From contig NZ_AOLP01000006.1 of the NCBI RefSeq assembly GCF_000337795.1, positions 1-64,000 of the forward strand: DNA of 64,000 nt, given 5' to 3'. The position numbers were made by a program, and so were the translations under genes. Below the pieces are notes generated by a model. It was not told where the DNA came from. It saw only the letters and a list, made by a program, of their open reading frames with translations, and made no database searches. Source of the DNA: Haloferax denitrificans ATCC 35960. Lineage in GTDB: Archaea; Halobacteriota; Halobacteria; Halobacteriales; Haloferacaceae. Shown in pieces: positions 16,760-26,073 of this stretch (positions are counted from its first letter, which is position 1; each line of letters starts with the position of its first letter).

Positions 16760-17701
16760 CTACTCCGAATCCGGAAGTGGGTGTTCGAAAAGACGTTCAC
16801 CAGACTCCTCACAACTGACCGCAATGACTCTGTGAGAGCTACAACACGACTCGACGACTTCTTCACTAAGTTGAATGTCGCCACCCGTCGTCGGACACGT
16901 TTCGAGGAACATCCGCAAACTATTGAGAATCGGTCCTCGTTCCTCTGAGTCAAAACTGTTCCATCCTGAAACCCATGACTGAAGCACACGACTCGCTGCG
17001 ATATCTGCGATAAGTGCTGCACGAGATGGCCACTGTCCGATCCATTCAGACTCGGATTGGAGAATCTGTACCTCGTCTTGCTTGATAAGTTCGAACCCCT
17101 CGTGAACGTCAGCCTCCATCCCGAAAGTATCTGCGACCAGTTCACCTGTGATATCCAAGTTGACTAGCGGCTCAGTCGCCGCAACCCAGTCTGCCTCAAA
17201 GTCGTCGGTTAAACAGAGGTCATCTGTATCCGTACAGGGTTCAAGGATGTCATGATTCAAAAAGAAGGCCTCGAGTTCCTCTTCCGAAGAATCGGACTTT
17301 GACTCAGGTGTGCTAGCCGCATCACCTGTCGACCCATCGGTTACCGATGGCGTGTTGTGAGTGGTTGACTGCGACTGGTTCTCTGAGGACGACTGTGTTG
17401 CCGTGTTGTCGCGTCCAAATCCGGATGCCAACTTTGGATCTGGGTCTTTTCCAAACCACCGGAGTACTGCTGGCGGGAGATAGCGCTTCGTTATCGTCGG
17501 TGTGCCAGGAACAAGGTACCCACGGAGGTAAATAAGCCCGATTGAGACGCCAACTGCGACTGCACCGCCAAGCTTTGATTTTCGTGCGATAACAGAGCCG
17601 AGTATCGCGGCGATGACGAGATTCAACAGCGTACACGGCTCACACCTGTTCTCGCCAGTATACTCTGGTTGTCGGAGTGTATCAAGTACAGCGATCTGCA
17701 T
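16760..17701 (-). CDS. Membrane-anchored protein of unknown function
   Basis: The 313-residue protein has a short N-terminal region with a cysteine pair (RCEPC) and two hydrophobic segments (LLNLVIAAILGSVIA; GAVAVGVSIGLIYLRGYLV). A Ser/Thr-rich linker (about 100-140) leads to a soluble acidic C-terminal domain with conserved-looking aromatic and acidic residues (FFLNHDILEPCTDTDDLCLTDD). It is likely a membrane protein with a cytoplasmic domain; no family is recognised. Confidence 0.6.
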   Translation of the reverse strand: MQIAVLDTLRQPEYTGENRCEPCTLLNLVIAAILGSVIARKSKLGGAVAVGVSIGLIYLRGYLVPGTPTITKRYLPPAVLRWFGKDPDPKLASGFGRDNTATQSSSENQSQSTTHNTPSVTDGSTGDAASTPESKSDSSEEELEAFFLNHDILEPCTDTDDLCLTDDFEADWVAATEPLVNLDITGELVADTFGMEADVHEGFELIKQDEVQILQSESEWIGQWPSRAALIADIAASRVLQSWVSGWNSFDSEERGPILNSLRMFLETCPTTGGDIQLSEEVVESCCSSHRVIAVSCEESGERLFEHPLPDSE

Positions 17702-17782
17702 ACGCTCCCGAAAAGAGTCAATAAGTTATCTATTTTTTGCTTGCGGAATTGGTTCTGTTATCTCTCTCGCATGATTGTGGAA

Positions 17783-18868
17783 TCAGTCAGCTAGCGCCAC
17801 CAGCGTCCCGCCGCTCTCTCGATCGACAGCAAACGTCTCCACCCGCGCGTCGAGCTGTGGCTTCTCCGTGGTGACGACGACCGAGTGGGTGGTCACGAGC
17901 GGGCGCGTCCGGAAGAAGACACCCGCCTCGGGGGCAAGAGAGACACGCCAGCGATCGGTGCCATCCGCGGTGTCGAGCGCCACCAGCGACCCGTCGTCGA
18001 CGGGGGTAAGCCGCTCCCCGTCGGTCGAGACACCAGCTGTCGCTCGCACGGGGGCCGTCCAGCGCACCGCCCCGGTCGCGGCCGACAACGCGTGGAGCCG
18101 CTCGCCAGGGATGTATACATCGCCGTCGACCACCGTGGGAGTCTCGAAGTTGGTCTCACCGGGTGCGTACCGCCACTCAGTCAGCGGGTCTCCAACAGCA
18201 CCGGGCTGGATGGCGACGACGCTTCCAAGCACCCGAGTCGTGTAGAGGACGGAGCCGCCGCCAGCCGCGGGGACGGCCGTCGAAAACCAGTCATCATCGT
18301 CGTGTAGGTCCAGCCCTCTCGACCGCGCGTGTCGAGCGCCAGCAGCGTCTGACCGGTGGAGGCAAATACCCGACCATCGTGGCCGAGGACGGCCTCGTTC
18401 ACCGATCCGGCAGTGACGCGACTCCACCGCGGACGTCCATCACGAGCAGCAAGTGCGTACACTCCGTCGAGGCCGCCGACATACACAGAGCCGCGGTGGA
18501 CAATCGGAGGACACCCTGAGAAGTCGCCGCCACCCGGCAGCGCCCGCCGCCAGCGTTCGTCGCCGGACTCGGCCCGACCTGAACAAACACTCGGTCCCCG
18601 ACCACGGCCGGAGAAGTCAGCCCCCATCGACGCGCACCGACTAGACCGTGTCAGGGTCATCGACCCGAACCTCGGATGCGAACCCCGTGTGACCGGGCGT
18701 GTGTCCAAACTGCGCCCAGTCGCGTTGCTCGCCGGGAAGCGGGTCGGTCGTCGTCTCGGCAGTCCGGGGCCACCTCCCGCAGAACCGGCTGGTTGAGCAG
18801 CCGGCCAGAGCGGCGCCACCGGCGGCCCCGACAGTCGCGAGCACTTGGCGTCTCGTATGGAGGGACAC
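17783..18868 (-). pseudogene. Frameshifted PQQ-propeller lipoprotein gene
   Basis: Three consecutive frames together encode a lipoprotein signal (RRQVLATVGAAGGAALAGCS with the lipobox LAGC, GTG start at 18868), then propeller blades (GGLDGVYALAARDGRPRW; LVALDTADGTDRWRV). The first frame ends at a TAG at 18641. The second shifts into the third near 18300, at the stretch reading TTMMTG in one frame and DDDDWF in the next. The gene is thus broken twice. It is GC-rich compared with neighbours, suggesting separate origin, and relates to the intact gene at 2713-3867. Confidence 0.75.
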
Positions 18869-19141
18869 TGTCACTACTGCTGGAGCCGAGAAAATATGCT
18901 GTCGACAGCCTAGGTCGCTAGCCGACCGACTGCACCGCTCCATTCGGCACTGGTGCCCGTCCATTCGGACGCAAGAGCAACCACCCCGTCAGCGGGCGAT
19001 TCAGCACAGCCGCAACAACCTATCCGTTCTTGTGGGTGTAACAGCATCCTGACGGAGTTAGGTCGGCGAGACAAGTCTGTGGCCGTGTCAAGGCGGTCGA
19101 CATCGTCTAGAGCAGCAAAGGCATCGTCAAAAGCGAGATAT

Positions 19142-19350
19142 TCAAGTGAGTATTCCTCGGAGGAGGTGTTCAATACCTCCAAAGACAAGGGCAACGACGA
19201 ACGGTATAAACCACCACCCGAAAAAGAGCGGTGCCGGACTATCAACAACTGCAGTATAGTCCTTCCAGAGCACAAATCCGGTCATTGAGACTGTAGTGAG
19301 GAGCGGAAGTATGAGCGAGTATCTTAATAAGAGGTATATTGGAATTGCTA
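19142..19350 (-). pseudogene. C-terminal fragment of a membrane protein cut by the IS at 19351
   Basis: Reading leftward from the IS boundary, an open frame gives LAIPIYLLLRYSLILPLL, FVLWKDYTAVVDS, then FFGWWFIPFVVALVFGGIEH and a stop at 19142. These are clear transmembrane segments. No start is present because the IS replaces the front. A second minus-strand frame further left (18910-19275; FDDAFAALDDVDRLD) may be a frameshifted remainder. Confidence 0.55.
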
Positions 19351-19402
19351 GGCTCTGTTGAAATCCTCAGAGAGTTACACGTTCATCCGGTAGTTTGATC
19401 GG

Positions 19403-20224
19403 ATGCAGACCCTCCCGAAGTCGCAGTTACTCCAGTTCGTTGAGCAGGCATTCCACTTAGCTCGACGAGCTGTCGCCCGCTACTCCTCGAAGTTCTCAAA
19501 ACGACGCTATACACTCCACCAACACATCGTTCTACTCTGCCTCAAAGTGCGAAAGAACACGACGTACCGAATGCTTCTCGACGAACTGATCGAGATGCCC
19601 CGCATTCGGAGCGCCATCGAGCTTGAGGAACTTCCGTCACCCTCGACGTTGTGTAAAGCGTTCAATCGGCTCGATATGGCAGTCTGGCGTGTTCTGCTCA
19701 ACCTCTCAGCCACGCTTCTCCCGACCAACGGTGTCGTCGGGATCGACGCTTCCGGGTTCGACCGCAGTCATGCCTCGAAGCACTACACAAAGCGCACGAA
19801 GTTGACAATTCAGCAGTTGGAAGTCACGCTTCTCGTGGACACGAGAGCGAACGCTATCATCGACTTACATGTAACGACGACACGAAAACACGACTCGAAG
19901 ATCGCGCCGTCGCTCATCAAGCGGAACACTGGAGAAGTAGCGGTTCTCCTCGGCGATAAGGGATACGACGACCAGAAGATTCGGGCGTTAGTCCGTGAAA
20001 CAGGTGTTCGTCCGGTCATCAAGCATCGAGAATTTTCGTCACTTCATAAGGCGTGGAACGCTCGACTGGACGCCGACCTCTACGGTCAGCGTAGTCAGAA
20101 CGAGACGGTGAACTCTCGCCTCAAACGCAAGTACGGAGCGTTCGTCCGTTCACGCCTCTGGTGGAAGCAGTTCCGGGAACTCGTTGTCGGCTGTCTCACT
20201 CACAACATCGACAAGACACTCTAA
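19403..20224 (+). CDS. IS5-family transposase
   Basis: The 273-residue protein has the DDE layout of IS4/IS5 transposases: GIDASGFDRSHASKHY (first D), VAVLLGDKGYDDQKIRALV (second D, GDKGYD) and RSQNETVNSRLKRKYG (NETVNSxLKR, the E motif). The N-terminal part is helical and DNA-binding (YTLHQHIVLLCLKVRKNTTYR). The gene is complete. A degraded second copy is present at 24770-25130. Confidence 0.9.
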   Translation: MQTLPKSQLLQFVEQAFHLARRAVARYSSKFSKRRYTLHQHIVLLCLKVRKNTTYRMLLDELIEMPRIRSAIELEELPSPSTLCKAFNRLDMAVWRVLLNLSATLLPTNGVVGIDASGFDRSHASKHYTKRTKLTIQQLEVTLLVDTRANAIIDLHVTTTRKHDSKIAPSLIKRNTGEVAVLLGDKGYDDQKIRALVRETGVRPVIKHREFSSLHKAWNARLDADLYGQRSQNETVNSRLKRKYGAFVRSRLWWKQFRELVVGCLTHNIDKTL

Positions 20225-20298
20225 ACGTGAGATATGCGGAACTACGTAACGCCCTTCTCCGAGAAGCTTATTGAAATGGGGTTAGAAATGACAGAAAG

Positions 20299-20649
20299 AT
20301 GGCGATAGAGAGGATACCAATTCGACGTCTTGCGGTCATCACCATCGGTAGCCTCATCGGGGCTGCTATTATTTCCCAGATTCCTATAGCTATGATTGGG
20401 GGTTTCAGTCTCCAGACTAGTTTCCTATTCGGCATACTCGCTGGCATTCTCTCCCTTTGGACGAGCCAATCTGCTTATCGTAATGGGAACAAACGAATGG
20501 CAATTCAGTATGGTCTCCTCGGTCTCGGAGTTCCACTTGCACTGAGCGGATACGCTACGCTCGCCACACTCGGAGCAGCTATGACTGTACTAAGTGCAGG
20601 AGTAGCTTGGAGAATCGACCGTCGCATCCTTGAGCAGGTCACCGGATAG
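20299..20649 (+). CDS. Small membrane protein inside the IS boundaries
   Basis: The 116-residue protein has about four hydrophobic helices (LAVITIGSLIGAAIISQIPI; FLFGILAGILSLW; YGLLGLGVPLALSGYATLAT; AMTVLSAGVAW). It contains no known motif. It lies between the transposase and the right-end repeat, so it may be a passenger gene or a host gene caught between two element ends. Confidence 0.55.
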   Translation: MAIERIPIRRLAVITIGSLIGAAIISQIPIAMIGGFSLQTSFLFGILAGILSLWTSQSAYRNGNKRMAIQYGLLGLGVPLALSGYATLATLGAAMTVLSAGVAWRIDRRILEQVTG

Positions 20650-20735
20650 TAGACCTGTGAATCAATAAATACGCAGTCCTACCGAACGGCTGTTTCAGGG
20701 GAGACGTGTCGAACCAATAAGATTTCAACAGAGCC

Positions 20736-20968
20736 GTCCGTTTGAATCGGCCGAAAGCTACAGACGTATTCTTTTTGCTAGCAGCAGCAAAGTATAGCTC
20801 CCCAATTGTTTCTGGGATGGTCGCTGGACCATCATATTGACCGATCACTTTTGCGTTATCCCGGCCAGTATGCTTGCGTGGTTTCTTGGACGATTTCTTA
20901 GATCGTCTGCCTGAGCTCTCTTTTGCCGTTTCGAGGTGCTTCTTCATGTCGTCGATGTCGTCGTTCAT
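20736..20968 (-). pseudogene. N-terminal fragment of a basic protein cut by the IS end
   Basis: The frame starts at 20968 (MNDDIDDMKKHLETAKES) and continues through a lysine/arginine-rich stretch (GRRSKKSSKKPRKHTG) and IGELYFAAASKKNTSVAFG. It then runs into the IS terminal repeat at 20735. The remaining residues (to 20639) are IS-encoded. The downstream half of the gene is not found. Confidence 0.5.
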
Positions 20969-21212
20969 AGCAGTGAGTGCGTAATGTGCGGTAGTATTCT
21001 CTAATCAGTCCCTGCGTTAGACATCGTATCTTCGATCTTGGACCCTGCCCGAAGTGATCAATGGGTCGTCAATGAATTTATTGCTGCTACGTCAGAGTCA
21101 CGCGGTGTGAAATGATAACAACGATTTTTTACTTTCCCATTTCGGCCCTTGGTCTGCTGACTCGGTTGTTGTAAAAAGATTAGAAGCCGTTGTCGTACTC
21201 TTACAAGGCTCT

Positions 21213-21674
21213 TTAGATCACTTCAGAAACAATGCTCAATTTGTGAGGAGTAGCGCGGACCCTAATCGTTTCATATTGCCGGTGACCCTTGGGTGAAACA
21301 ATGATCTCACTTTGAGCCGTTCGACCATCGGAACATTCGACATAGAAGATATACTTCCCACCTCGAACTGGTAAATCAGTGTTGGGCCTACTAGTCGCAT
21401 TTTTCCCGGGGTTGATACCGGATTCTACCGTCTCTTCTCGTGAGAACTTGGATTTGCCTTTTTCAACACTCTCACCTCGAATGGCATCGAGTTTAAATTC
21501 TAGATCACCAGTCGTGTGGTTCACAAATTGAATATCGGCTTCGAACTGATCAGAGTGAATCTCAGGCGGAGCTTCAGAATCAGATTGATCTGCACTTGCA
21601 ACCCCCGCAAATCCAGTCATTGCAGCGGCACTTGTCAGCTTGAGAATCTGTCGTCGGTTGATTTTTTTGCTCAT
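21213..21674 (-). CDS. Tat-exported protein of unknown function
   Basis: The 153-residue protein has a twin-arginine signal (MSKKINRRQILKLTSAAAMTG, ending GVASA). The mature part is beta-rich (FEADIQFVNHTTGDLEFKLDA; KYIFYVECSDGRTAQSEIIV), compatible with an immunoglobulin-like fold. The ATG at 21674 places the RR at positions 7-8. It starts 2 bases after the stop of the interrupted peptidase gene, so the two formed an operon. Confidence 0.7.
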   Translation of the reverse strand: MSKKINRRQILKLTSAAAMTGFAGVASADQSDSEAPPEIHSDQFEADIQFVNHTTGDLEFKLDAIRGESVEKGKSKFSREETVESGINPGKNATSRPNTDLPVRGGKYIFYVECSDGRTAQSEIIVSPKGHRQYETIRVRATPHKLSIVSEVI

Positions 21675-22314
21675 TGTTAATCCAGGTGATTGGTCGTCTT
21701 TTCGAAGTTGTCCACCGCACAGTTGGGGTTGTACCACATTTTCTCAGCATGGTCATCATGCGCCGATGAGACACTATTACAGGATTGTTCCCCGATCTCA
21801 TATCCCATTGGGGTGCGGTGATATTTCGATGTGCCAAAGCTAAAGAATGTACTGCCTGATCGGTGTTCCCAGTAAGGGCCCTTGTCTAACAGCGTATGTC
21901 CAGCTTCATGAAGTGCAGTTTGCATGTCATCGAAATTTTCTCCGACACCCTCTGAATTATAAATACTGGGGGTTGCTGCGATGCCTGGTCCACCTTCTGC
22001 CATTGCGTAGTAATTCTCAAGTGCGCTTCCTGCACCACTATCGTAATTAGTGATAAGCAGCATTGCGTCCTCTCTTTTCGTAAGGTAGGCATCAACAAAG
22101 TCGAGCCACCACTCAGTGAGCGTGTCGTAGGTCACTTGAAATTGATACCCAGGAACATTAGTAGTAAATGGGCCTGGCCTGAGCTCTTGTGGTGCACTGA
22201 TCGACGTTGTAGGAGTATCAACCGTTATCGTATGCTGGTTTTCTGGGTGATCAAACGCTCCTTCCATGTACTCTTTAAATCTTCGCTCTTCGGAAGCAGA
22301 TTGTTGGTCGGGTA

Positions 22315-23305
22315 GAGCTGGCGCTGTAGAAGCGTAGCGGGCAAGGGTGACGCGGGAGCGTCACCCGAATGCAATGTTCCCATTTGAATTGCTTAGCTCG
22401 GAGGCGAGCGCCGCGAACCTGCTGGAGCAGGTTCGCTGGCGCGAGGGCCTCCAGTGCCCGCGCTGCCGGTCTGAGTCAGTGATCAAACACGGCAGCTATC
22501 GGCAGTATCAACGGTATCTCTGTAAGGATTGCGACCGCACGTTCAACGACAAGACCGGCACGATCTTCGCGCACGCGAAGATCGGCCTCGACAAGCTCTT
22601 GTTCGCGTTCTACGCGTTCCTCCGATTCAACACGAGTATCCGCCAGCTAGACGCTGAACTCGACGTGTCGTATCGGTCGCTTCGGCGGCGCGTCGAGCAG
22701 TTCGCCAGAACGCTCGACGCGCCAACCATCGATCTCGTTGGCCCCGTCGAGATCGACGAATTCTATGTCTCTGCCGGGAAGAAAGGCCGCGAGCGCGACT
22801 GGGAGTCGCGCTCGCGTGCCCTCTCGAAACGCGGACGAGGAACGTACGAGGAGGACAAACCGCCAGTGTTCACGCTCGTAGATCGCGGCAGCGATCAGCG
22901 ATACGTCGTCCCGGCGAAATCCGCCGACGAAGCGACCGTGCGACTCCTTCTCGACAACCGCGAGACGGAGTCGCTGACCGTCTACACCGACGGATTTCGG
23001 GCGTACGATCCGCTCGACGACGATGAGACGTTCCACCGAGAATCAGTGATTCACGGCGATGGTGAGTACGTCGATGGAGACGCGCACGTGAACACGTGCG
23101 AGAGCCACGCGTCGCTGGCGCGACGGTGGCTCTCGCCGCATCGAGGCGTCTCAAAAGACAAACTGACAGCGTATCTCAGACCGTTCCAACTTCGGCGACG
23201 AATCCTCCGCAAACCGGGCCGAGAAGCACTCAAAGAGATCGTCCAAGCAGTTCTCTGACTCGCCAACAATGTACTTCACAAGAGCGTAAATCTTTTTGCA
23301 GCTCT
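22315..23305 (+). mobile_element. IS1595-type insertion element
   Basis: The element comprises the transposase at 22374-23258 and short imperfect inverted ends beginning AGAGCTG (22315-22321; CAGCTCT at 23299-23305). Host peptidase sequence resumes on both sides. I could not see an 8-base target duplication, so the ends may be off by a few bases. Confidence 0.55.
22374..23258 (+). CDS. IS1595-family (ISXO2-like) transposase
   Basis: The protein has an N-terminal zinc ribbon (CPRCRSESV...YLCKDCDRTFNDKTG) typical of IS1595 transposases. The ISXO2-like DDE domain follows: VEIDEFYVSAGKKG, VYTDGFRAYDPL and HVNTCESHASLARRW. An ATG at 22347 is also in frame; 22374 (MFPFELLSSE) fits the usual N-terminus. 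The gene is intact, giving about 294 residues. Confidence 0.88.
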   Translation: MFPFELLSSEASAANLLEQVRWREGLQCPRCRSESVIKHGSYRQYQRYLCKDCDRTFNDKTGTIFAHAKIGLDKLLFAFYAFLRFNTSIRQLDAELDVSYRSLRRRVEQFARTLDAPTIDLVGPVEIDEFYVSAGKKGRERDWESRSRALSKRGRGTYEEDKPPVFTLVDRGSDQRYVVPAKSADEATVRLLLDNRETESLTVYTDGFRAYDPLDDDETFHRESVIHGDGEYVDGDAHVNTCESHASLARRWLSPHRGVSKDKLTAYLRPFQLRRRILRKPGREALKEIVQAVL

Positions 23306-23522
23306 GTACTCGTCACCGTAATTTGAATCACAGTGGTCAGTCAGATCTGTTGTCTGATACACCGCTACTTCAAAGTCATATGATGGCATTACAGAAGTAT
23401 CAAAATGGCAGATGTAAATAATTCTATGGGTTGATTTACTGTGATATTAAGTTTGTAAAAATAGAAGTAGAATATCTAATCCAGAACTTTGAGCCGTTCA
23501 AAGGCAGGATTACAGAAGAGTA

Positions 23523-24011
23523 TTAAAAGAGATAATCATTGAGGTTGTTATACTTTTTACATGGAGAAGTGAGGGTCCCATCCAGGCGGGTAGTACTGTT
23601 TTGGGTTACAAGGTATGTTGCAATCGATCGGGAGTCAGCTTCTTCCTCATCCGTTCCGTACGTCAAAGGTAGCGTTACTTCGATTACAACACCACCATTA
23701 CTCTGGTTCACGAGTTCTGCATCCTCTTCGATACCAGTAAAGGATGTCAGACTCCACGAATTCACACACGATGAATTGTTCATCACATCAGATATGTGCT
23801 TTTTTTCAGCATTGAGTGCGCGATCTTTTGCTTCTGGTATATTGACTGGAGGTCCAGAATTCGTTTGTTCAGTAGGGGTAGGGGTAGCGGTGGTGTCTGG
23901 AGTAGGGCTTGACGTGGTTGTAATCTCAGTCGATGTCTGACCATTACTCACGCACCCAGAAAACGTGAGTAGAGACATCACGAGAATGATTTTCATCAGC
24001 TTGTTATACAT
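23523..24011 (-). CDS. Secreted lipoprotein of unknown function
   Basis: The 162-residue protein begins with a lipoprotein signal (MKIILVMSLLTFSGC, lipobox FSGC) and a Thr/Ser/Pro-rich tether (STEITTTSSPTPDTTATPTP), as usual for haloarchaeal surface lipoproteins. The C-terminal domain has two or three cysteines (NSSCVNSW; SPCKKYNN) that could pair. Function unknown. The region 23390-23522 holds nothing recognisable. Confidence 0.7.
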   Translation of the reverse strand: MYNKLMKIILVMSLLTFSGCVSNGQTSTEITTTSSPTPDTTATPTPTEQTNSGPPVNIPEAKDRALNAEKKHISDVMNNSSCVNSWSLTSFTGIEEDAELVNQSNGGVVIEVTLPLTYGTDEEEADSRSIATYLVTQNSTTRLDGTLTSPCKKYNNLNDYLF

Positions 24012-24051
24012 ACAAAGAGTGAATCAGACATACTATGAATATCTTGTGACC

Positions 24052-24112
24052 GGCTCTGTTGAAATCATTAGTCACTGATAGTTTGTTGAGGCCGTACTGA
24101 ATACAGTAGATT
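24052..24112. repeat. Solo end of the GGCTCTGTTGAAAT element family
   Basis: GGCTCTGTTGAAATCATTAG is followed by CACTGATAGTTTGTTGAGGC and a GTACTGAATAC sequence. These match the copy at 3951 and the left part of 44398-44680. No partner right end. Confidence 0.55.
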
Positions 24113-24243
24113 CACGTATCGGTTATTGCCGAACTGGGTTACCCAAGTTCGTACAAGTTCTCCCCAACGGGGTACCGATGTTTTTCGGTGAGTCTATACT
24201 CGTTATCCTCAAATAGGTCTTCGAGTTCGTAATCGAACAACTT

Positions 24244-24367
24244 GGCTCTGTTGAAATCCTTCAAGGTTGACATTGGAGAGAGCGCTCCTTCTGGCTAGTT
24301 TCCGTAGATCACAGTAGAACTAGTCTCTCAAGAAATCGCAAGGCGGCAAGAGGGTTTCAACAGAGCC
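24244..24367. repeat. MITE copy 1
   Basis: A 124-base non-coding element bounded by GGCTCTGTTGAAATCC and GGTTTCAACAGAGCC, the same ends as the IS5-type element. Its interior is homologous to MITE copy 2 over most of its length. It is a non-autonomous derivative. Confidence 0.75.
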
Positions 24368-24637
24368 AGCCGCAATCAAAAACTCACCACCATTCTCCAC
24401 GTTCCAACTCAAGGATGAAACAGTTGGTACTTTTCATTGTTTGGACCCTGTACCGAAAAAGGGTTGATGGCTACCGAATAGCGTTTCAAGCAACCAGTTG
24501 GATACACACGCTGCCATCGCTGATTCTCCAGGAGTATTCATAACGGATGCTTCAAATCACTCAATAACTCATATTTAAAAACCACATGGGTCAATGTAAC
24601 TACAATAATTTATTTACTCTAAAATATATGGTCACAA

Positions 24638-24762
24638 GGCTCTGTTGAAATCCTTCAGCGTTGACATTGAGAAGAGCGACTCTTCCCACCGGTTTTTGCC
24701 GATCCGGTGAGAAACTAGCCACTCAGCAAATCGCAAGACGTGAGGAGGTTTTCAACAGAGCC
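24638..24762. repeat. MITE copy 2
   Basis: A 125-base element bounded by GGCTCTGTTGAAATCC and GGTTTTCAACAGAGCC, sharing CCTTCA.GGTTGACATTG and the right-end part ATCGCAAGACGTGAGG-like sequence with other copies. It abuts a degraded transposase gene. Confidence 0.75.
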
Positions 24763-24769
24763 GAGAGCC

Positions 24770-25130
24770 ATTGAACTGGTGGGACTTCTTCCCCTTCGAC
24801 TTTATATAATGATTTTGGCCATTCAGAAGTTGAAAATAACGCTCCCCGTCGACACGAGGTCGAGTCCAATCATCGACTCACACGTGACGACGACACGAAA
24901 ATACGACTCGCAAATTGCGCCCTCGATTATCAAGCACCGCAAGTATTCGTCGCTTCACATAGCGTGGAACGCTCAATTGGACGCCGATATTTACGTCAAC
25001 GGTGTCGAGACAGTAAGCTTTCGGATCAAACGGAAGTACGGCGCATTCGTTCGCTCATGAAACTTGTGGACGCAATTCCGTGAACTCGTTGTCGCCTGTC
25101 TCACTCGCGACATCGACAAGGTACTCTGAA
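24770..25130 (+). pseudogene. Degraded IS5-type transposase
   Basis: Segments VDTRSSPIIDSHVTTTRKYD, SQIAPSIIKHRKYSSLH, AWNAQLDADIYVNG and RIKRKYGAFVRS align with the intact transposase at 19403-20224, but internal parts are deleted, including the GDKGYD motif. A TGA at 25058 precedes the last homologous stretch. It is inactive. Confidence 0.8.
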
Positions 25131-25144
25131 CGTTAGATACAGGG

Positions 25145-25255
25145 AACTCAGTATTGGAGCTACGTATCCAAGAAGGGGTACTTCCCCAAATCACGGCACC
25201 AATACCTGCCACCAAGATAGCGATTCCAAGGAGAGCCAGCTCGTTTCATGACGTC
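25145..25255 (-). pseudogene. Membrane-protein fragment next to the transposase relic
   Basis: A minus-strand frame reads NELALLGIAILVAGIGAVIW then GSTPSWIRSS and runs into the relic element. It looks like the first transmembrane helix of a lost gene. Confidence 0.35.
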
Positions 25256-25501
25256 AGTACCGTTGTAACTGTAACTCAGATTTGATTATTGGCTGTTGGG
25301 TATTGGCAGCTAAAGACCTCGTCGAAGGACTATCGAGTTCGGTTGTTCTATTTTGTCTTCGCCGTCCTCTTGTACAATATCTGGCGACTCACTGACTTCC
25401 TGTTGGAAGCTGGGACTGGTGATGAGATGGACTACGCGCCCGCGATAACCGCTGGTGAATGCGTCGAGTTGGTCTCTTCAGCGCTGCTTCCGCCGGACTG
25501 A
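25247..25501 (+). pseudogene. ISH3-type element remnant: terminal sequence joined to transposase C-terminus
   Basis: The frame KDYRVRLFYFVFAVLLYNIW...LTAGECVE-like end (here ITAGECVELVSSALLPPD) matches the C-terminus of haloarchaeal ISH3-family transposases. It is preceded within 60 bases by a terminal-repeat-like sequence also found at 16492-16538. Most of the transposase is deleted. Confidence 0.65.
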
Positions 25502-25900
25502 GCTAATGAGCAAACTGGCTTGCCTCTCGTGAGCGGTGGCGCTATCTTTAGGTGAAGTATGTCGGCTGATTTCTGACAACTACAGGGAATAAACTGGTTT
25601 AACCGAATCTTCTAGCTCGCTTTTCCCATGATCTGGACTAATTCAGCGGCGAATCAACGCCAAAACTGTCCATCCTCCGAAACTGTGGGATCTTCAGGAT
25701 ACGAAAGTTAATATAGCGATATATGATATATCTTGTCTCACCATGCATGTGTGGCGTTTTTACTAATTTTTGTTGTGTATGGTCCACTCCCGCATAAGCC
25801 ATAATGTTAACTCAATAGAAGAAAGTCAGTGAGTAATGAAAATCTGCAACTCAGAATTACCCCAACATACAGCGAGCGGGTTACTCGCCAATGAGCAGGC
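25502..25900. other. Gene-free region with palindrome and copied integrase promoter region
   Basis: No gene is supported. A palindrome GATATAT-G-ATATATC lies at 25718-25732. From about 25788 the sequence is homologous to the 120 bases upstream of the integrase gene at 37993 (shared GCATAAGCCA, ACAGCGAG-GGGT-ACT, GAGCAGGCGTGAATCAGC). Confidence 0.5.
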
Positions 25901-26065
25901 GTGAATCAGCAATCCAACTCCCAGGGTTTGGACGTCGAAGAGGAGGCTTCAGAGAACGAGACGAGAGAGCGCCGCTACAAGTGGTCTCAGATGAGCCTCG
26001 ACGAACTTGCCAGCGTCGTCCACTGCGTCGGTATCCACAAGAACAGGGTGCCGTATCTCGTCTGA
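25901..26065 (+). pseudogene. Truncated copy of the integrase N-terminus
   Basis: Starting at a GTG in the same context as the 37993 gene, the frame reads NQQSNSQGLDVEEEASENET, RERRYKWSQMSLDELASV and stops after 54 codons. The integrase at 37993 has the same order (NQRTDYQGLEGEET, RRYNWSRMDLDELVDV). Homology ends after about 40 residues. This is a leftover integrase start, lying in direct orientation 12.1 kb from the intact gene. Confidence 0.75.
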
Positions 26066-26073
26066 CCCATTCG

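Larger units (their letters stand above)
19351..20735 (+). mobile_element. IS5-type insertion element with a passenger membrane gene
   Basis: The left end is GGCTCTGTTGAAATCC and an inverted match, AGATTTCAACAGAGCC, lies at 20720-20735. Between them are an IS5-type transposase (19403-20224) and a small membrane-protein gene (20299-20649). The 1385-base length is larger than a simple IS of this family, and I see no matching target duplication (GCTA left, GTCC right). The ends may therefore come from different copies that recombined. Confidence 0.6.
21677..23389 (-). pseudogene. Zinc metallopeptidase gene split by an IS1595-type element
   Basis: The C-terminal part (21677 to about 22314) encodes ALHEAGHTLLDKG, an HExxH zinc site typical of secreted metallopeptidases, and ends in a His/Asp-rich tail. 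Across the IS, the minus strand upstream of 23306 reads MPSYDFEVAVYQTTDLTDHC, then DSNYGDEY, from an ATG at 23389. This fits as the missing N-terminus, including a strand-forming start. The exact junction frame is not restored by simple removal of the IS with my boundaries, so boundaries are approximate. Confidence 0.6.
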
